From Marinobacter salinisoli (lineage in GTDB: Bacteria; Pseudomonadota; Gammaproteobacteria; Pseudomonadales; Oleiphilaceae): a stretch of DNA of 64,000 nt. Below are positions 1 through 7,810 of the stretch, piece after piece. The translations under genes were made by a program, and so were the position numbers. The notes beneath the pieces were generated by a model. The model worked only from the letters and a program-made list of their open reading frames with translations. It was not told where the DNA came from and did no database searches. Location: NCBI RefSeq assembly GCF_017301335.1, contig NZ_CP071247.1, forward strand, positions 558,001 through 622,000, read 5' to 3'. Within the stretch, counting starts at the first letter, position 1; each line of letters starts with the position of its first letter.

Positions 1-2
1 TC

Positions 3-926
3 ACCGATCGCTGGGCTCTGGAGGGTGTGTATTCCCGCGGCGACATTGACCGCAAAAATGCGCCGGGCGATTCCGAGTTCGACGAACTCCGCCTCGACGC
101 CACCTACTACTTCGCCGACCCGGAAGAAGCCTTCAACCCCTACCTGTCCTTCGGTGGTGGCCACGCGGATTTCGGCGATGACCCAACCGGCCCGCAAAGC
201 CTGGGCAGCAATCACGACGAAACCCGGGTCAACATTGGTGGTGGTTTCCGATACAACCTGAGCGACATGATTTCGCTGCGCGCCGATCTGCGGGAATTCC
301 ATGGCATCGACGACAGCACCTTCGATACCCAGGTCGCGCTGTCCTTCAGTCTGGCCTTCTTCCGTAACGTGGTCGAAGAGGTCGCGGACGGGGATCGGGA
401 CGGCGTTCCTGACGACCGCGATGCCTGCCCCGATTCCACCCTGGCCGCCGAAGTGGACAGCCAGGGCTGTGAGTTCGACGGCGACAACGATGGCGTCGTC
501 GATGGTGTGGATCAGTGCCCGAGCACCCTGCCGGGTGCCGAGGTGGATGAGCTGGGTTGTTCCGGCATTACCGAGACCATTGAAACCATCGAAGTGGACG
601 TTCAGTTCGCCTTCGACAGCGACGAGATCGACAGCGTCTACGAGGACGACCTGGAGCGGGTCGCCGAGATTCTGCAGGAAAACCCGGAAACCTTCGTTGA
701 GGTGGCCGGCCACACCGATGACAGCGGTGACCCTGCCTACAACCAGGATCTGTCCCAGCGTCGTGCAGAAGCGGTGGCTGAGCGCCTGATTGAAAATTCC
801 GGCGTCGAGAAGTACCGGGTCAGTGCCACCGGCTACGGTGCTCAGCAACCGGTCGCACCGAACGACACCCCGGAAGGCCGCGCCGCCAACCGTCGGGTGG
901 AAGCGCTGATTCAGCTGCGTCGCTAA
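3..926 (+). CDS. OmpA-family outer membrane protein with TSP3 repeats (5' partial)
   Basis: The frame is open from the left edge, so the signal peptide and part of the barrel are missing. About the first 120 residues look like the end of an eight-stranded OmpA-type beta-barrel. Next come two Asp-rich thrombospondin type-3 calcium-binding repeats with the pattern DGDRDGVPDDRDACP and a second copy DGDNDGVVDGVDQCP, each with a paired downstream Cys. The last ~110 residues are an OmpA C-terminal peptidoglycan-binding domain: QFAFDSDEID, then GHTDDSGDPAYNQDLSQRRA and the terminal NRRVEALI. By family knowledge it spans the outer membrane and tethers it to the cell wall. A GTG at 27 could be miscalled as a start, but upstream in-frame codons continue the barrel. 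Strong terminator directly downstream. Confidence 0.93.
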   Translation, partial: TDRWALEGVYSRGDIDRKNAPGDSEFDELRLDATYYFADPEEAFNPYLSFGGGHADFGDDPTGPQSLGSNHDETRVNIGGGFRYNLSDMISLRADLREFHGIDDSTFDTQVALSFSLAFFRNVVEEVADGDRDGVPDDRDACPDSTLAAEVDSQGCEFDGDNDGVVDGVDQCPSTLPGAEVDELGCSGITETIETIEVDVQFAFDSDEIDSVYEDDLERVAEILQENPETFVEVAGHTDDSGDPAYNQDLSQRRAEAVAERLIENSGVEKYRVSATGYGAQQPVAPNDTPEGRAANRRVEALIQLRR

Positions 927-948
927 ACCGGCATCAGCCGACAACAAA

Positions 949-972
949 AAGGGCGTCCTTCGGGACGCCCTT
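949..972 (+). terminator. Rho-independent terminator of the OmpA-family gene
   Basis: A 10-bp stem (AAGGGCGTCC / GGACGCCCTT) with a stable TTCG tetraloop lies 23 bases after the stop codon. Flanking A-run on the left and short T-run on the right mean it can also serve the convergent methyltransferase gene ending at 979. Confidence 0.85.
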
Positions 973-978
973 ATCCGT

Positions 979-2214
979 TCAGTCCCGCACTGCGTCAATC
1001 AGCAGATTGCGGGGCGTCAGTGAGCGATCACAGAATTCCCCGATTCGCACCCGGTAGCCCTGCTCTTCCAGATACAACCCGTAATCCAGCACCAGCCACA
1101 ACTCCAGCGGTCGGCGGAACAGGTGGCGCACCAGTTCATACTGTTTTACCTGCAGCCAGCGGCGCTCGCCTTCGGCCTGCCAGTGCTCGAAATTGACCGT
1201 TGCAGTAAGGGAGAGGCCTTTCTTCTGTGCTGCCCAACGGCAGAAATCTTCGAAGGTACCATTGGCCAGCCGTGACGGATGGGACGGCACCGGCAGATAA
1301 CTGTCTTCACCGCGCAGTTGCCGCTGCAGGGCATCGAAGCCCAGTCGCCACTGGCTGACCCGGCGGGTCTGCTCGCGCACCCGCTCGGGCGCGGTAACCG
1401 TTTCCTGCACCGCCAGCCGGAGATCGTTTCGGGCCAGTTTCAGGCATGCCCGATGCTCTGCGGCACGACGGGATAACGGCTGATAAACCTCGCGGTCGGT
1501 CAGGTGGTAACAGCAGGGCGACAGGCTCAGTCGGGGCAGGCTCGCCGCGCCGCCGCGGCGAATCAGTTGGCGGTGCAGATCGCCGCAGGCATGCAGCGCC
1601 ACCCCGTGGGCCTCGGCAGGCAGTGTCAGGTCAGACGCCATCACATCCTGGCAACGCAGGGACACCGGGTCACCGAAGCGTTCGGCCAGGCGATTGCCGT
1701 CTTGCACCAGTTCCGCGTTCCATTCCAGCCCGGTCACAGGCTGACCGCGGGCCGCCAGGGTCCGGCCCAGATGCCCCTTGCCACAGCACCAGTCCATCAC
1801 CGGGTGCGCCAGCGGCTGAAGCGCCGCGGAGAAAGCCCCGGCCTGTAGTCGCTTGCGGCCCGGCATATCCACCGCATGGACTTCCGGCAGGGTCGCCTTG
1901 TCTGCCTGCTGAGGATTGCTCCACTCGCCAACGCGCACCAGCTCATCATACCGGCCCAGGGAGGGCAGATACTCTGCGGCCAATGCCGCCAGCCCGGCAG
2001 GGTCATCGTCCAGGCTCCGGCACTGTGCTTCACTCAGCCCGGAAACCCAGTCGGCAAGCCCTGGCTGGCTGAGCGTCCAGTCTGGCACCGGCTCCATAAA
2101 CGGTGCCGACGCCCAGAGCTCGCGGTGCTGCCGCAGCCAGTCATTGAGCTGCTGCCAGCGGCTATCAACAGATTCGGCGCGGTCGTGTAAACTCGCGGCC
2201 GGAGGTAATGTCAT
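979..2214 (-). CDS. SAM-dependent methyltransferase (METTL25/RRNAD-like, unknown substrate)
   Basis: Class I methyltransferase of 411 residues from the chosen start. The N-terminal ~135 residues are helical and not recognised. Motif I is MDWCCGKGHLG at residues 140-150, followed by an acidic post-motif (GLEW). HACGDLH at 208-214 and SPCCYH at 232-237 are typical of this group, and the Cys-Cys-Tyr-His motif replaces the usual N/DPPY. The substrate is not known; RNA or protein are both possible. The open frame reaches 2331, but ATG at 2214 gives the normal family length and has AAAGG about 9 bases upstream. That start shares two bases with the start of the divergent SpoU-type gene, so each gene's promoter would have to lie inside the other. 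Confidence 0.8.
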   Translation of the reverse strand: MTLPPAASLHDRAESVDSRWQQLNDWLRQHRELWASAPFMEPVPDWTLSQPGLADWVSGLSEAQCRSLDDDPAGLAALAAEYLPSLGRYDELVRVGEWSNPQQADKATLPEVHAVDMPGRKRLQAGAFSAALQPLAHPVMDWCCGKGHLGRTLAARGQPVTGLEWNAELVQDGNRLAERFGDPVSLRCQDVMASDLTLPAEAHGVALHACGDLHRQLIRRGGAASLPRLSLSPCCYHLTDREVYQPLSRRAAEHRACLKLARNDLRLAVQETVTAPERVREQTRRVSQWRLGFDALQRQLRGEDSYLPVPSHPSRLANGTFEDFCRWAAQKKGLSLTATVNFEHWQAEGERRWLQVKQYELVRHLFRRPLELWLVLDYGLYLEEQGYRVRIGEFCDRSLTPRNLLIDAVRD

Positions 2215-2908
2215 GCAACTGGCCTTTGTACTTGTTGAACCCAAGGTTCCGGAAAACGTCGGCGCGGCCGCCCGTGCTCTGTGCACGATGGGCTTTGGCG
2301 AACTCTGGCTGGTCAATTCCGACCTGCACACCAGGCCGGAAGCGCACTGGCTGGCTCACGGCAGCGACCACATTCTGGACAATGCGCGCATTTTCCCCGA
2401 TCTGGCGGCGGTGCGAAACTCCGTAGACCTTCTGATGGCGACCTCCGCCAAGCCCCGCCACAACCGGCAGGACTGGCACCCACCCGGCCAGCTGCGGGAG
2501 GTGCTCGCGCGCAAGGGCGGGTCGGTCGCCACCGCCGCCCTGGTGTTTGGCCGGGAAGACCGGGGGCTGGCCAACGAAGAACTGGCCCTGTGCGACCTGC
2601 TCACCGGCATCCCCATGAAAGTGGCCTATCCGTCGCTGAATCTGGCGCAGTCGGTGATGCTGTATGCCTGGGAAATGTCTGGTTTGTCAGCGCCTGGCGC
2701 AGACACTGCCGAACAGCCCGCGGCACCGGAGGCGCGCCTGGGCGCCTTGCGGAACCGTCTGGCAAGCCTGCTGCCGCAGCTGGACGCGCCAGCCGAGGGC
2801 AAGCTGCATCAGTGGGCCATGGAACGCCTGCCGCTGCTGGGTGACCGGGACATCGGCTTCGTGCACACCCTGTGCGGCAATATTGAGCGACGGCTCAAGC
2901 GCAAGTAA
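2213..2908 (+). CDS. SpoU/TrmJ-family RNA 2'-O-methyltransferase (LasT/YjtD-like)
   Basis: 231-residue SPOUT-fold RNA methyltransferase. N-terminal ENVGAAARAL (residues 14-23) is motif 1, LVFGREDRGLANEEL (110-124) is motif 2 and YPSLNLAQSVMLY (139-151) is motif 3 of the trefoil-knot SAM site. These follow E. coli LasT/YjtD more closely than TrmJ, and the long C-terminal helical extension fits both, so the modified nucleotide is not certain. The start at ATG 2213 has an excellent GGAGG seven bases upstream; an upstream ATG at 2208 is in another frame. The gene diverges from a methyltransferase with start codons overlapping, and converges on the DadA-type gene 18 bases downstream. Confidence 0.88.
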   Translation: MQLAFVLVEPKVPENVGAAARALCTMGFGELWLVNSDLHTRPEAHWLAHGSDHILDNARIFPDLAAVRNSVDLLMATSAKPRHNRQDWHPPGQLREVLARKGGSVATAALVFGREDRGLANEELALCDLLTGIPMKVAYPSLNLAQSVMLYAWEMSGLSAPGADTAEQPAAPEARLGALRNRLASLLPQLDAPAEGKLHQWAMERLPLLGDRDIGFVHTLCGNIERRLKRK

Positions 2909-2926
2909 CGCTGCTGCCCGGGCCAA

Positions 2927-4198
2927 CTACTCGCTGAAGCGCCCGGGCCGGAAGGCATCCAGGCCCACGGACGGTTCCTCTCCTTCAAGAACCTGAGCAA
3001 TGACGTGGGCACTGCCGGCGGATAGGGTCCAGCCGAAGGTACCGTGGCCGGTGTTCAGAAACAGGTTGTCCCTGGGGCCGCGACCGATAATTGCCGGCCC
3101 GTCCGGCGTCATGGGCCGGAAACCGGCCCAGGCTTCGGCCGTCGACAAGTCGGCGCAGCCGGGGAAGCGGGATTCCACCGACTTGCGGATGGTCGCCAGC
3201 CGAGCTTCCGGAATGTCCCGGGAGAAATCAGCCAGTTCCACAAAGCCGGTCGCCCTCAGGCGGTGGCCCAGGCGAGTGGACACCACCTTGTAGTGATCGT
3301 CGTGCACGGTGGACACCGGTGCCCGATCGGGATTGATAACCCTGGCGGTCAGGCTGTACCCCTTGACCGGATAGATCGGCAGGGTCAGCCCCAGCGGCCG
3401 GACCAGTTCGCCGGACCAGCAACCGGCACAGATCACGACCGCGTCCGCCTCCAGAGTTGCCTGATCGCCGTGGTCGTCCTGAAACACCACCGCTTTGACC
3501 CGGCGTTCGTTCGCCAACAGCCGGCGAACACTCACCCCGTACCGGATATCCACCCCCGCCTGCGCACAGGCTTTGGCCAGCGCACAGGAAAACTGGTGAC
3601 AATCGCCGGTTCCGTCAAGGTCGTAGCTGAGCGCGCCGGCAAGCGGGCCCGAGCCCGTTAACCCCGGCTCCGTTGCCCGGACCTGATCTGGCGTCAGCAA
3701 CCGGGAAGGCACACCGAACTCATCCAGCAAGTCGTGAATCGCCCGATAACCACTCAGCGCCTCGGGTGTGCTGGCCAGCTGCAGTAAGCCACGATGGTCG
3801 CCATCGAACGACAGCTTGAGCTCGTTTTCCAGCTCAAGGAAGCGGGTCCGGCTATGCAGGGCCAGCCGCAACATCGCCCGGCGATTCAGGCCATACAGGC
3901 CCGGCGACCAGGCATAACGCAAACTAGAAAACAGGAAACGCAGGGTTGCAGACGACACCGGCAGGGGTATTTTCAGCGGCCCGTCGGCCTTCATCAGCCA
4001 CGGCAGTGCCTTGCGCACCATGGCCGGGTCGGCCCAGGGATACACCACGCCGTAGGAGCGCTGGGCGGCGTTACCCTTGCTGGTCTCGTTGCCGGCCAGC
4101 TCATGCTTTTCGAGCAGGGTTACGCGGTGGCCGCGCCGCTGCAACTCATACGCCGTGGTGACACCGACCACACCGGCACCGACGACTACAACCTGCAT
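2927..4198 (-). CDS. dadA: D-amino acid dehydrogenase
   Basis: FAD-dependent DAO-family oxidase of 423 residues. The N-terminus carries the dinucleotide-binding GAGVVGVTTAYEL (residues 7-19) and LLEKHE. The middle has the DadA-type LDGTGDCHQF stretch and the C-terminus AEAWAGFRPMTPDGPAIIG and TGHGTFGWTLSAGSA, the substrate and flavin contacts conserved in DadA. By family knowledge it oxidises D-amino acids to 2-oxo acids at the inner membrane and passes electrons to quinone. It usually pairs with alanine racemase DadX, which is not here; instead a PPK2 kinase gene lies just upstream with a 16-base gap, probably co-transcribed. No terminator is evident before the convergent RNA methyltransferase gene. 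Confidence 0.9.
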   Translation of the reverse strand: MQVVVVGAGVVGVTTAYELQRRGHRVTLLEKHELAGNETSKGNAAQRSYGVVYPWADPAMVRKALPWLMKADGPLKIPLPVSSATLRFLFSSLRYAWSPGLYGLNRRAMLRLALHSRTRFLELENELKLSFDGDHRGLLQLASTPEALSGYRAIHDLLDEFGVPSRLLTPDQVRATEPGLTGSGPLAGALSYDLDGTGDCHQFSCALAKACAQAGVDIRYGVSVRRLLANERRVKAVVFQDDHGDQATLEADAVVICAGCWSGELVRPLGLTLPIYPVKGYSLTARVINPDRAPVSTVHDDHYKVVSTRLGHRLRATGFVELADFSRDIPEARLATIRKSVESRFPGCADLSTAEAWAGFRPMTPDGPAIIGRGPRDNLFLNTGHGTFGWTLSAGSAHVIAQVLEGEEPSVGLDAFRPGRFSE

Positions 4199-4214
4199 GA
4201 GCGCCTCCGTCTGG

Positions 4215-5045
4215 TTATTTCACACCCTTATCTTCGAGCAGCCGACGGTATTCTTCCAGTATCTCTGGATCTTCCTTGGGATACTCTGGCGCCATTCGCT
4301 TCAGCTGATCCGCCACGATCTGAGCAACAATCGCCCGGGCCTGGGGTTTCTCGTCCCCCGGCACAATGAACCACGGAGCTTCATCAATGTGGGTTTCGTG
4401 CAGGGCTTCTTCGGCATACTCCTCGTAGAGTTTGCGCTTCTCCCAGCCATCGATATCCGAGCGCTCGAATTTCCAACGCTTGCGCGGCTTGTCCAGGCGC
4501 TTCAGCAGCCGGCGGCTGTGTTCCTCTTCGGACAGATTGAGCCAGATCTTGATGATCTGCGTACCCTCGGCCACCAGATGCTGCTCAAAATCCCGGATCG
4601 AACGAAAGCGACTGTTCCAGTTGTAGTCGTCCGGGTCCAGCACCAGCCAGACCCTCTCGGCAATCACCGCTTCGTGATGGCTGCGGTTGAAGGCCACCAT
4701 TTCGCCCCGGGCCGGTAGCTTGCGGCCAACCCGCCACAGGAAATGATGGCTGGCCTCCAGGCCATCGGGGCGACTGAAGGACCAGGCGTGGAAGCCGGCG
4801 GGATCGGCGTAGGTGGCCAGGGTCCGGATCAGGCTGTCCTTGCCGCTGGTGTCCGGCCCATGGATCACCAGCAACAGTGAACGACGCTTGTTGGCCCAGA
4901 GACGGCGCTGGTATTCGCCGATGTCATCGAGACTGTCGTCCAGTTCCGGCAAATCCTCGTCGTCGTTCAATTTGCTGGGATAGTCCCGAAACTTGGGTTT
5001 ATCAGGATCATAAAGCCAACGGCGAGCAAACGAAGACATTTTCAT
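4215..5045 (-). CDS. Polyphosphate kinase 2 (PPK2) family protein
   Basis: 276 residues with the P-loop kinase fold of PPK2. Walker A-like GPDTSGKDSLIR at residues 63-74 and the lid/Walker B region FNRSHHEAVIAERV at 119-132 match the short, single-domain class III type, which transfers phosphate between polyphosphate and AMP or NDPs. KWKFERSDIDGWEKRKLY (approx. 192-208) is the family's conserved substrate-side helix. The alternative methionine at residue 3 is two codons in; I kept the first. It is cytosolic and likely co-transcribed with dadA. Which nucleotide it uses cannot be read from the sequence. The upstream gap to the divergent TatD gene is about 115 bases and must hold both promoters. 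Confidence 0.88.
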   Translation of the reverse strand: MKMSSFARRWLYDPDKPKFRDYPSKLNDDEDLPELDDSLDDIGEYQRRLWANKRRSLLLVIHGPDTSGKDSLIRTLATYADPAGFHAWSFSRPDGLEASHHFLWRVGRKLPARGEMVAFNRSHHEAVIAERVWLVLDPDDYNWNSRFRSIRDFEQHLVAEGTQIIKIWLNLSEEEHSRRLLKRLDKPRKRWKFERSDIDGWEKRKLYEEYAEEALHETHIDEAPWFIVPGDEKPQARAIVAQIVADQLKRMAPEYPKEDPEILEEYRRLLEDKGVK

Positions 5046-5162
5046 TCCGGAAACTCCCTATCGGTCGGGCTCAGGTCAAGCCTCGTACAAACTGGTAAAC
5101 TTGCACGATCAAATTTTCAGCATAGCAGGCGGTGTTTGCCTGCAGAGGAGCCAATTTCCGGA

Positions 5163-5966
5163 ATGAGCAAAAAACGCCGCGACATTCCCGTCTTTGATCA
5201 CCCGATCATCGAGACCCACTGCCATCTGGACTACCTGAAGGATCGCCCGCTGGAGGAAACTCTGGAACAGGCCCGGCAGGTGAACATCGAGAAGGTCATC
5301 ACCATTGCGGTGTCGCCGGATAACCTGGCCCGGGTACGCGAACTCAGCCAGCTTGCGCCCTGGGTGTATGGCACTCAGGGCATTCACCCCCACGACGCAG
5401 AAAGTTACACGGACGATGTGGAAGCCGAAATCCGCAGGCACGCCAGTGATGACAAAATCGTCGCAGTGGGCGAGATCGGTCTGGACTACTTCTATGACAA
5501 CGCCGACCGGGACGTGCAGAAAGAGGTGTTCCGCCGTCAGTTACAGATCGCCTGCGACCACGACCAGCCAGTGGTGATTCACAGCCGGGACGCGGACGAC
5601 GATACCATCACCATCCTGTCCGAGTTCGAAGACACCCTGAAACGCCGAGGAGTGATTCACAGCTTCACCTCCGGGCCGGGGCTGGCAAAGTATGCTCTGG
5701 ATCAGGGCTGGTGTCTGGGCTTCAACGGCATCACCACGTTCAACAAGGCGGAGAACGTGCGAGACATCGTGCGCATGGCGCCCATTGAGCAGATTCTGCT
5801 GGAAACCGACTCCCCGTTCCTGACACCGGTGCCCTACCGGGGCCGAGAGAACGCGCCGTTTTACCTGCCGTTCGTGGCGGAGAAGATTGCCGAAGTGAAG
5901 GAACTGCCGCTGGAGCAGGTCATTGAGCAGACCTACCGGAACAGCCTGAGAACCTTTTTCGCCTGA
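5163..5966 (+). CDS. TatD-family metal-dependent deoxyribonuclease
   Basis: 267-residue TIM-barrel hydrolase of the amidohydrolase superfamily. Metal ligands are visible in order: ETHCHLDY at residues 17-24, the glutamate of VGEIGLDYFYD, the histidine of VVIHSRDADDD, a second histidine in VIHSFTSG and the aspartate of LLETDSPFLTPVPYRG. Known TatD proteins are Mg-dependent 3'-5' exonucleases or AP endonucleases; this paralogue resembles the YcfH/YjjV branch. ATG 5163 is preferred over an upstream TTG at 5136 because AGAGGAG lies just before it and family members start with a few residues ahead of the first barrel strand. Convergent with lysO through a shared hairpin. Confidence 0.92.
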   Translation: MSKKRRDIPVFDHPIIETHCHLDYLKDRPLEETLEQARQVNIEKVITIAVSPDNLARVRELSQLAPWVYGTQGIHPHDAESYTDDVEAEIRRHASDDKIVAVGEIGLDYFYDNADRDVQKEVFRRQLQIACDHDQPVVIHSRDADDDTITILSEFEDTLKRRGVIHSFTSGPGLAKYALDQGWCLGFNGITTFNKAENVRDIVRMAPIEQILLETDSPFLTPVPYRGRENAPFYLPFVAEKIAEVKELPLEQVIEQTYRNSLRTFFA

Positions 5967-5968
5967 GA

Positions 5969-5998
5969 CCTGTCGCTGGGCCCTAGCCCAGCGACAGG
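5969..5998. terminator. Bidirectional hairpin between tatD-like gene and lysO
   Basis: Perfect 13-bp inverted repeat (CCTGTCGCTGGGC / GCCCAGCGACAGG) with a four-base loop. It begins three bases after the TatD stop and contains the lysO stop codon. There is no T-run on either side, so termination would be imperfect or the hairpin may mainly protect 3' ends. Confidence 0.6.
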
Positions 5999-6891
5999 AA
6001 GACCCCCATAAACACCGGCGAAAGGAACGACAGCATAAAGCCCGAGGCAATCGCTACCGGGACGCAGGCCAGGCCGCCGCTGCTGCGAATGACCGGCAGG
6101 GTGAAGTCCATGGCGGTCGCGCCGCCATACCCGATGGCCATGGCCGGGCGGGCGCTGATCAACACGGGAATAATGGCCAGTGCGATGATTTCCCGCAGCA
6201 CATCGTTCAGGAACGCCACCCCACCCCAGGCCGGGCCCAGCGCATCGCCGATCACAATGCCCGACAGCGAGTACCAGCCGAAACCGGAAGCCAGCGCCAG
6301 CACGTCGTGCCAGGGCAAGGCCACGAAGGGAATCAGAATCGCACCCGCCAGCAAGGAACTGAGCGTCAGTGCCAGGGCAATGCCTACGCCTTGCCGGTTC
6401 ATCAGTAACTTGCGCAGGGACAGCCCCGCGTTTCGCAGTTGCAGGCCAATCAGGAACAGCAGCAACATCAGCGCCCAGGTGGCGACATCTTCCACCAGCG
6501 GCAGCGTTGGCAGCACGTAGTAGCCGGCCAGCAAGCCCACCAGCACCGCCATCAATGGCTTCAGCCCGGCCATAAACAGGCGGCCATAGCCTTTGCTGCC
6601 TTCCATCGGTGCCTGTTCAGTGGTCATCGGCTGCCAGCGATGGAACAGCCACAAGCCCAGCATGTTGGCCCCGAACAACACCACCACCAGCGCCAGCACC
6701 TGAATGGCCATGCCACCGAGCTGACTGGCCAGGCCTTCCATCTGTCCGAGCCCCAGGCCCAACAGGGCAAGAATGAAATACACCAGCGCCTCCACCGTGT
6801 AATGGATAACGGTCATCGCCCGGCGGTTATGCAAAGGCAGGGCGAAACCCAGAAACAACGGGGCAAGAATCAGCAACGCGCCGGTCAGCAT
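5983..6891 (-). CDS. lysO: LysO-family lysine exporter
   Basis: 302-residue integral membrane protein with about eight to nine hydrophobic segments and almost no soluble part, apart from a loop around residues 88-105. The C-terminal half has the family's glycine-rich signature: ASGFGWYSLSGIVIGDALGP and then GYGGATAMDFTLPVI. E. coli LysO (YbjE) exports L-lysine and its toxic analogue thialysine; the assignment here is by family resemblance. It is a single gene on the minus strand, followed on the same strand by nothing; its stop lies inside the hairpin shared with the TatD gene. The 80-base gap upstream is too short for a lysine riboswitch. Confidence 0.85.
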   Translation of the reverse strand: MLTGALLILAPLFLGFALPLHNRRAMTVIHYTVEALVYFILALLGLGLGQMEGLASQLGGMAIQVLALVVVLFGANMLGLWLFHRWQPMTTEQAPMEGSKGYGRLFMAGLKPLMAVLVGLLAGYYVLPTLPLVEDVATWALMLLLFLIGLQLRNAGLSLRKLLMNRQGVGIALALTLSSLLAGAILIPFVALPWHDVLALASGFGWYSLSGIVIGDALGPAWGGVAFLNDVLREIIALAIIPVLISARPAMAIGYGGATAMDFTLPVIRSSGGLACVPVAIASGFMLSFLSPVFMGVFLSLG

Positions 6892-6971
6892 GACTTCCTC
6901 AAACAGACAGTAAAATGACAGAAATGCCGGACAACGTGCGACCGGCGTGGATCAGGTAATTCGCGACTTAC

Positions 6972-7292
6972 TCAGTGCAGGGCCTGGTCGGACCGGTCCT
7001 GAACCAGTACCCAGGGGGCAATGACCACAGCCCAGAGTTCCGCATTGCGGTCGTACCAGGCCTGGGCAACGTCTGGTGCCACTTCACCCACCTGGCCCTG
7101 GGCCATCCACTGCTCGAACAGGGCTTTGTTATCCGCCGCCAGTTCGGCCGCCACATTCAGCAGGTCCAGATCCGGCATCACCCTGACGACCTGGCCGCGG
7201 GCGAAATAGGTCTGCAGCTCGTGCCAGTGAATCCGGGAGGTTTCAAGGTTCAGCTTTGCTTTCAGCTCATCGCGGGGGGTGTCAGATGCCAT
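6972..7292 (-). CDS. DUF2288 domain-containing protein
   Basis: Small cytosolic protein of 106 residues made of helices with conserved tryptophans (HWHELQTYFARGQVV near the start, QWMAQGQVGEV and NAELWAVVIAPWVLVQ near the end). I recognise it as DUF2288, a family of unknown function common in Pseudomonas and Marinobacter. The start at 7292 is chosen over the ATG six bases upstream because GAGG then sits at a normal distance; the frame is open further to 7343. It is on the same strand as the receiver protein upstream with a 94-base gap, so a separate promoter is possible. No function can be assigned from context. Confidence 0.75.
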   Translation of the reverse strand: MASDTPRDELKAKLNLETSRIHWHELQTYFARGQVVRVMPDLDLLNVAAELAADNKALFEQWMAQGQVGEVAPDVAQAWYDRNAELWAVVIAPWVLVQDRSDQALH

Positions 7293-7386
7293 GACCATGC
7301 CTCGGTTTTGCTTGGTGAGTTGCCTGGTGAATCGGGGCGCCAAGGTTACCGAAATGCCGGGCCGGAAACCAGCACCGGTTCAGGTG

Positions 7387-7791
7387 TCAGGGGCTGTGCT
7401 TCAGCTCCTGCCAGATCGCTTCAACCTTGCCGGGCAGCTGCATGGGATCGAAGGGCTTTGGAATGACCGCCGCGGCCCCCTGAGCCAGGTAGCCCTGGAT
7501 TTCCTCCGGCTGCACTTTGGCGGTAATGAAGATCGCCGGAATGCCGGCAAACTGCGGATTTTGTCGAATCGCCCGCAGCGTGGACGGACCGTCCATACCC
7601 GGCATCATGACATCCAGCAACAGCAGCTGGGGCGCGAAGGCGTCCAGGTTATCGAGCGCGGCCTGGCCCGAAGCGCAGCTTTTCAGGGTGAAGCCACCCA
7701 CGGCTTCCAGCGCCAGTTCGGCCACCGCCCGGATGTCCTCCTCGTCTTCAACCAGCATGATGCGCTGCAGGGTTGGACAGGGTTCCATCAT
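7387..7791 (-). CDS. Single-domain response regulator
   Basis: 134-residue CheY-like receiver with no output domain. The acidic pocket EDEED is at residues 15-19, the phospho-acceptor is Asp60 in LLLLDVMMPGMDG, and the Lys of VIPKPFDP is present. The start at 7791 has GGGAGAG just upstream; the longer open frame to 7959 would run into the preceding gene. It follows the Hpt-REC-REC-GGDEF gene by 19 bases, so the two are very likely one operon, divergent from two histidine kinases. It could act as a phosphate shuttle or sink between those kinases and the Hpt domain; this is inference from gene order. Confidence 0.9.
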   Translation of the reverse strand: MMEPCPTLQRIMLVEDEEDIRAVAELALEAVGGFTLKSCASGQAALDNLDAFAPQLLLLDVMMPGMDGPSTLRAIRQNPQFAGIPAIFITAKVQPEEIQGYLAQGAAAVIPKPFDPMQLPGKVEAIWQELKHSP

Positions 7792-7810
7792 TGTCTCTCC
7801 CGCCGAGCCC

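Noticed and set aside
6892..6971. Possible lysine riboswitch ahead of lysO
   Set aside because: The gap is only 80 bases, far below the size of a lysine riboswitch, and no conserved core is seen.
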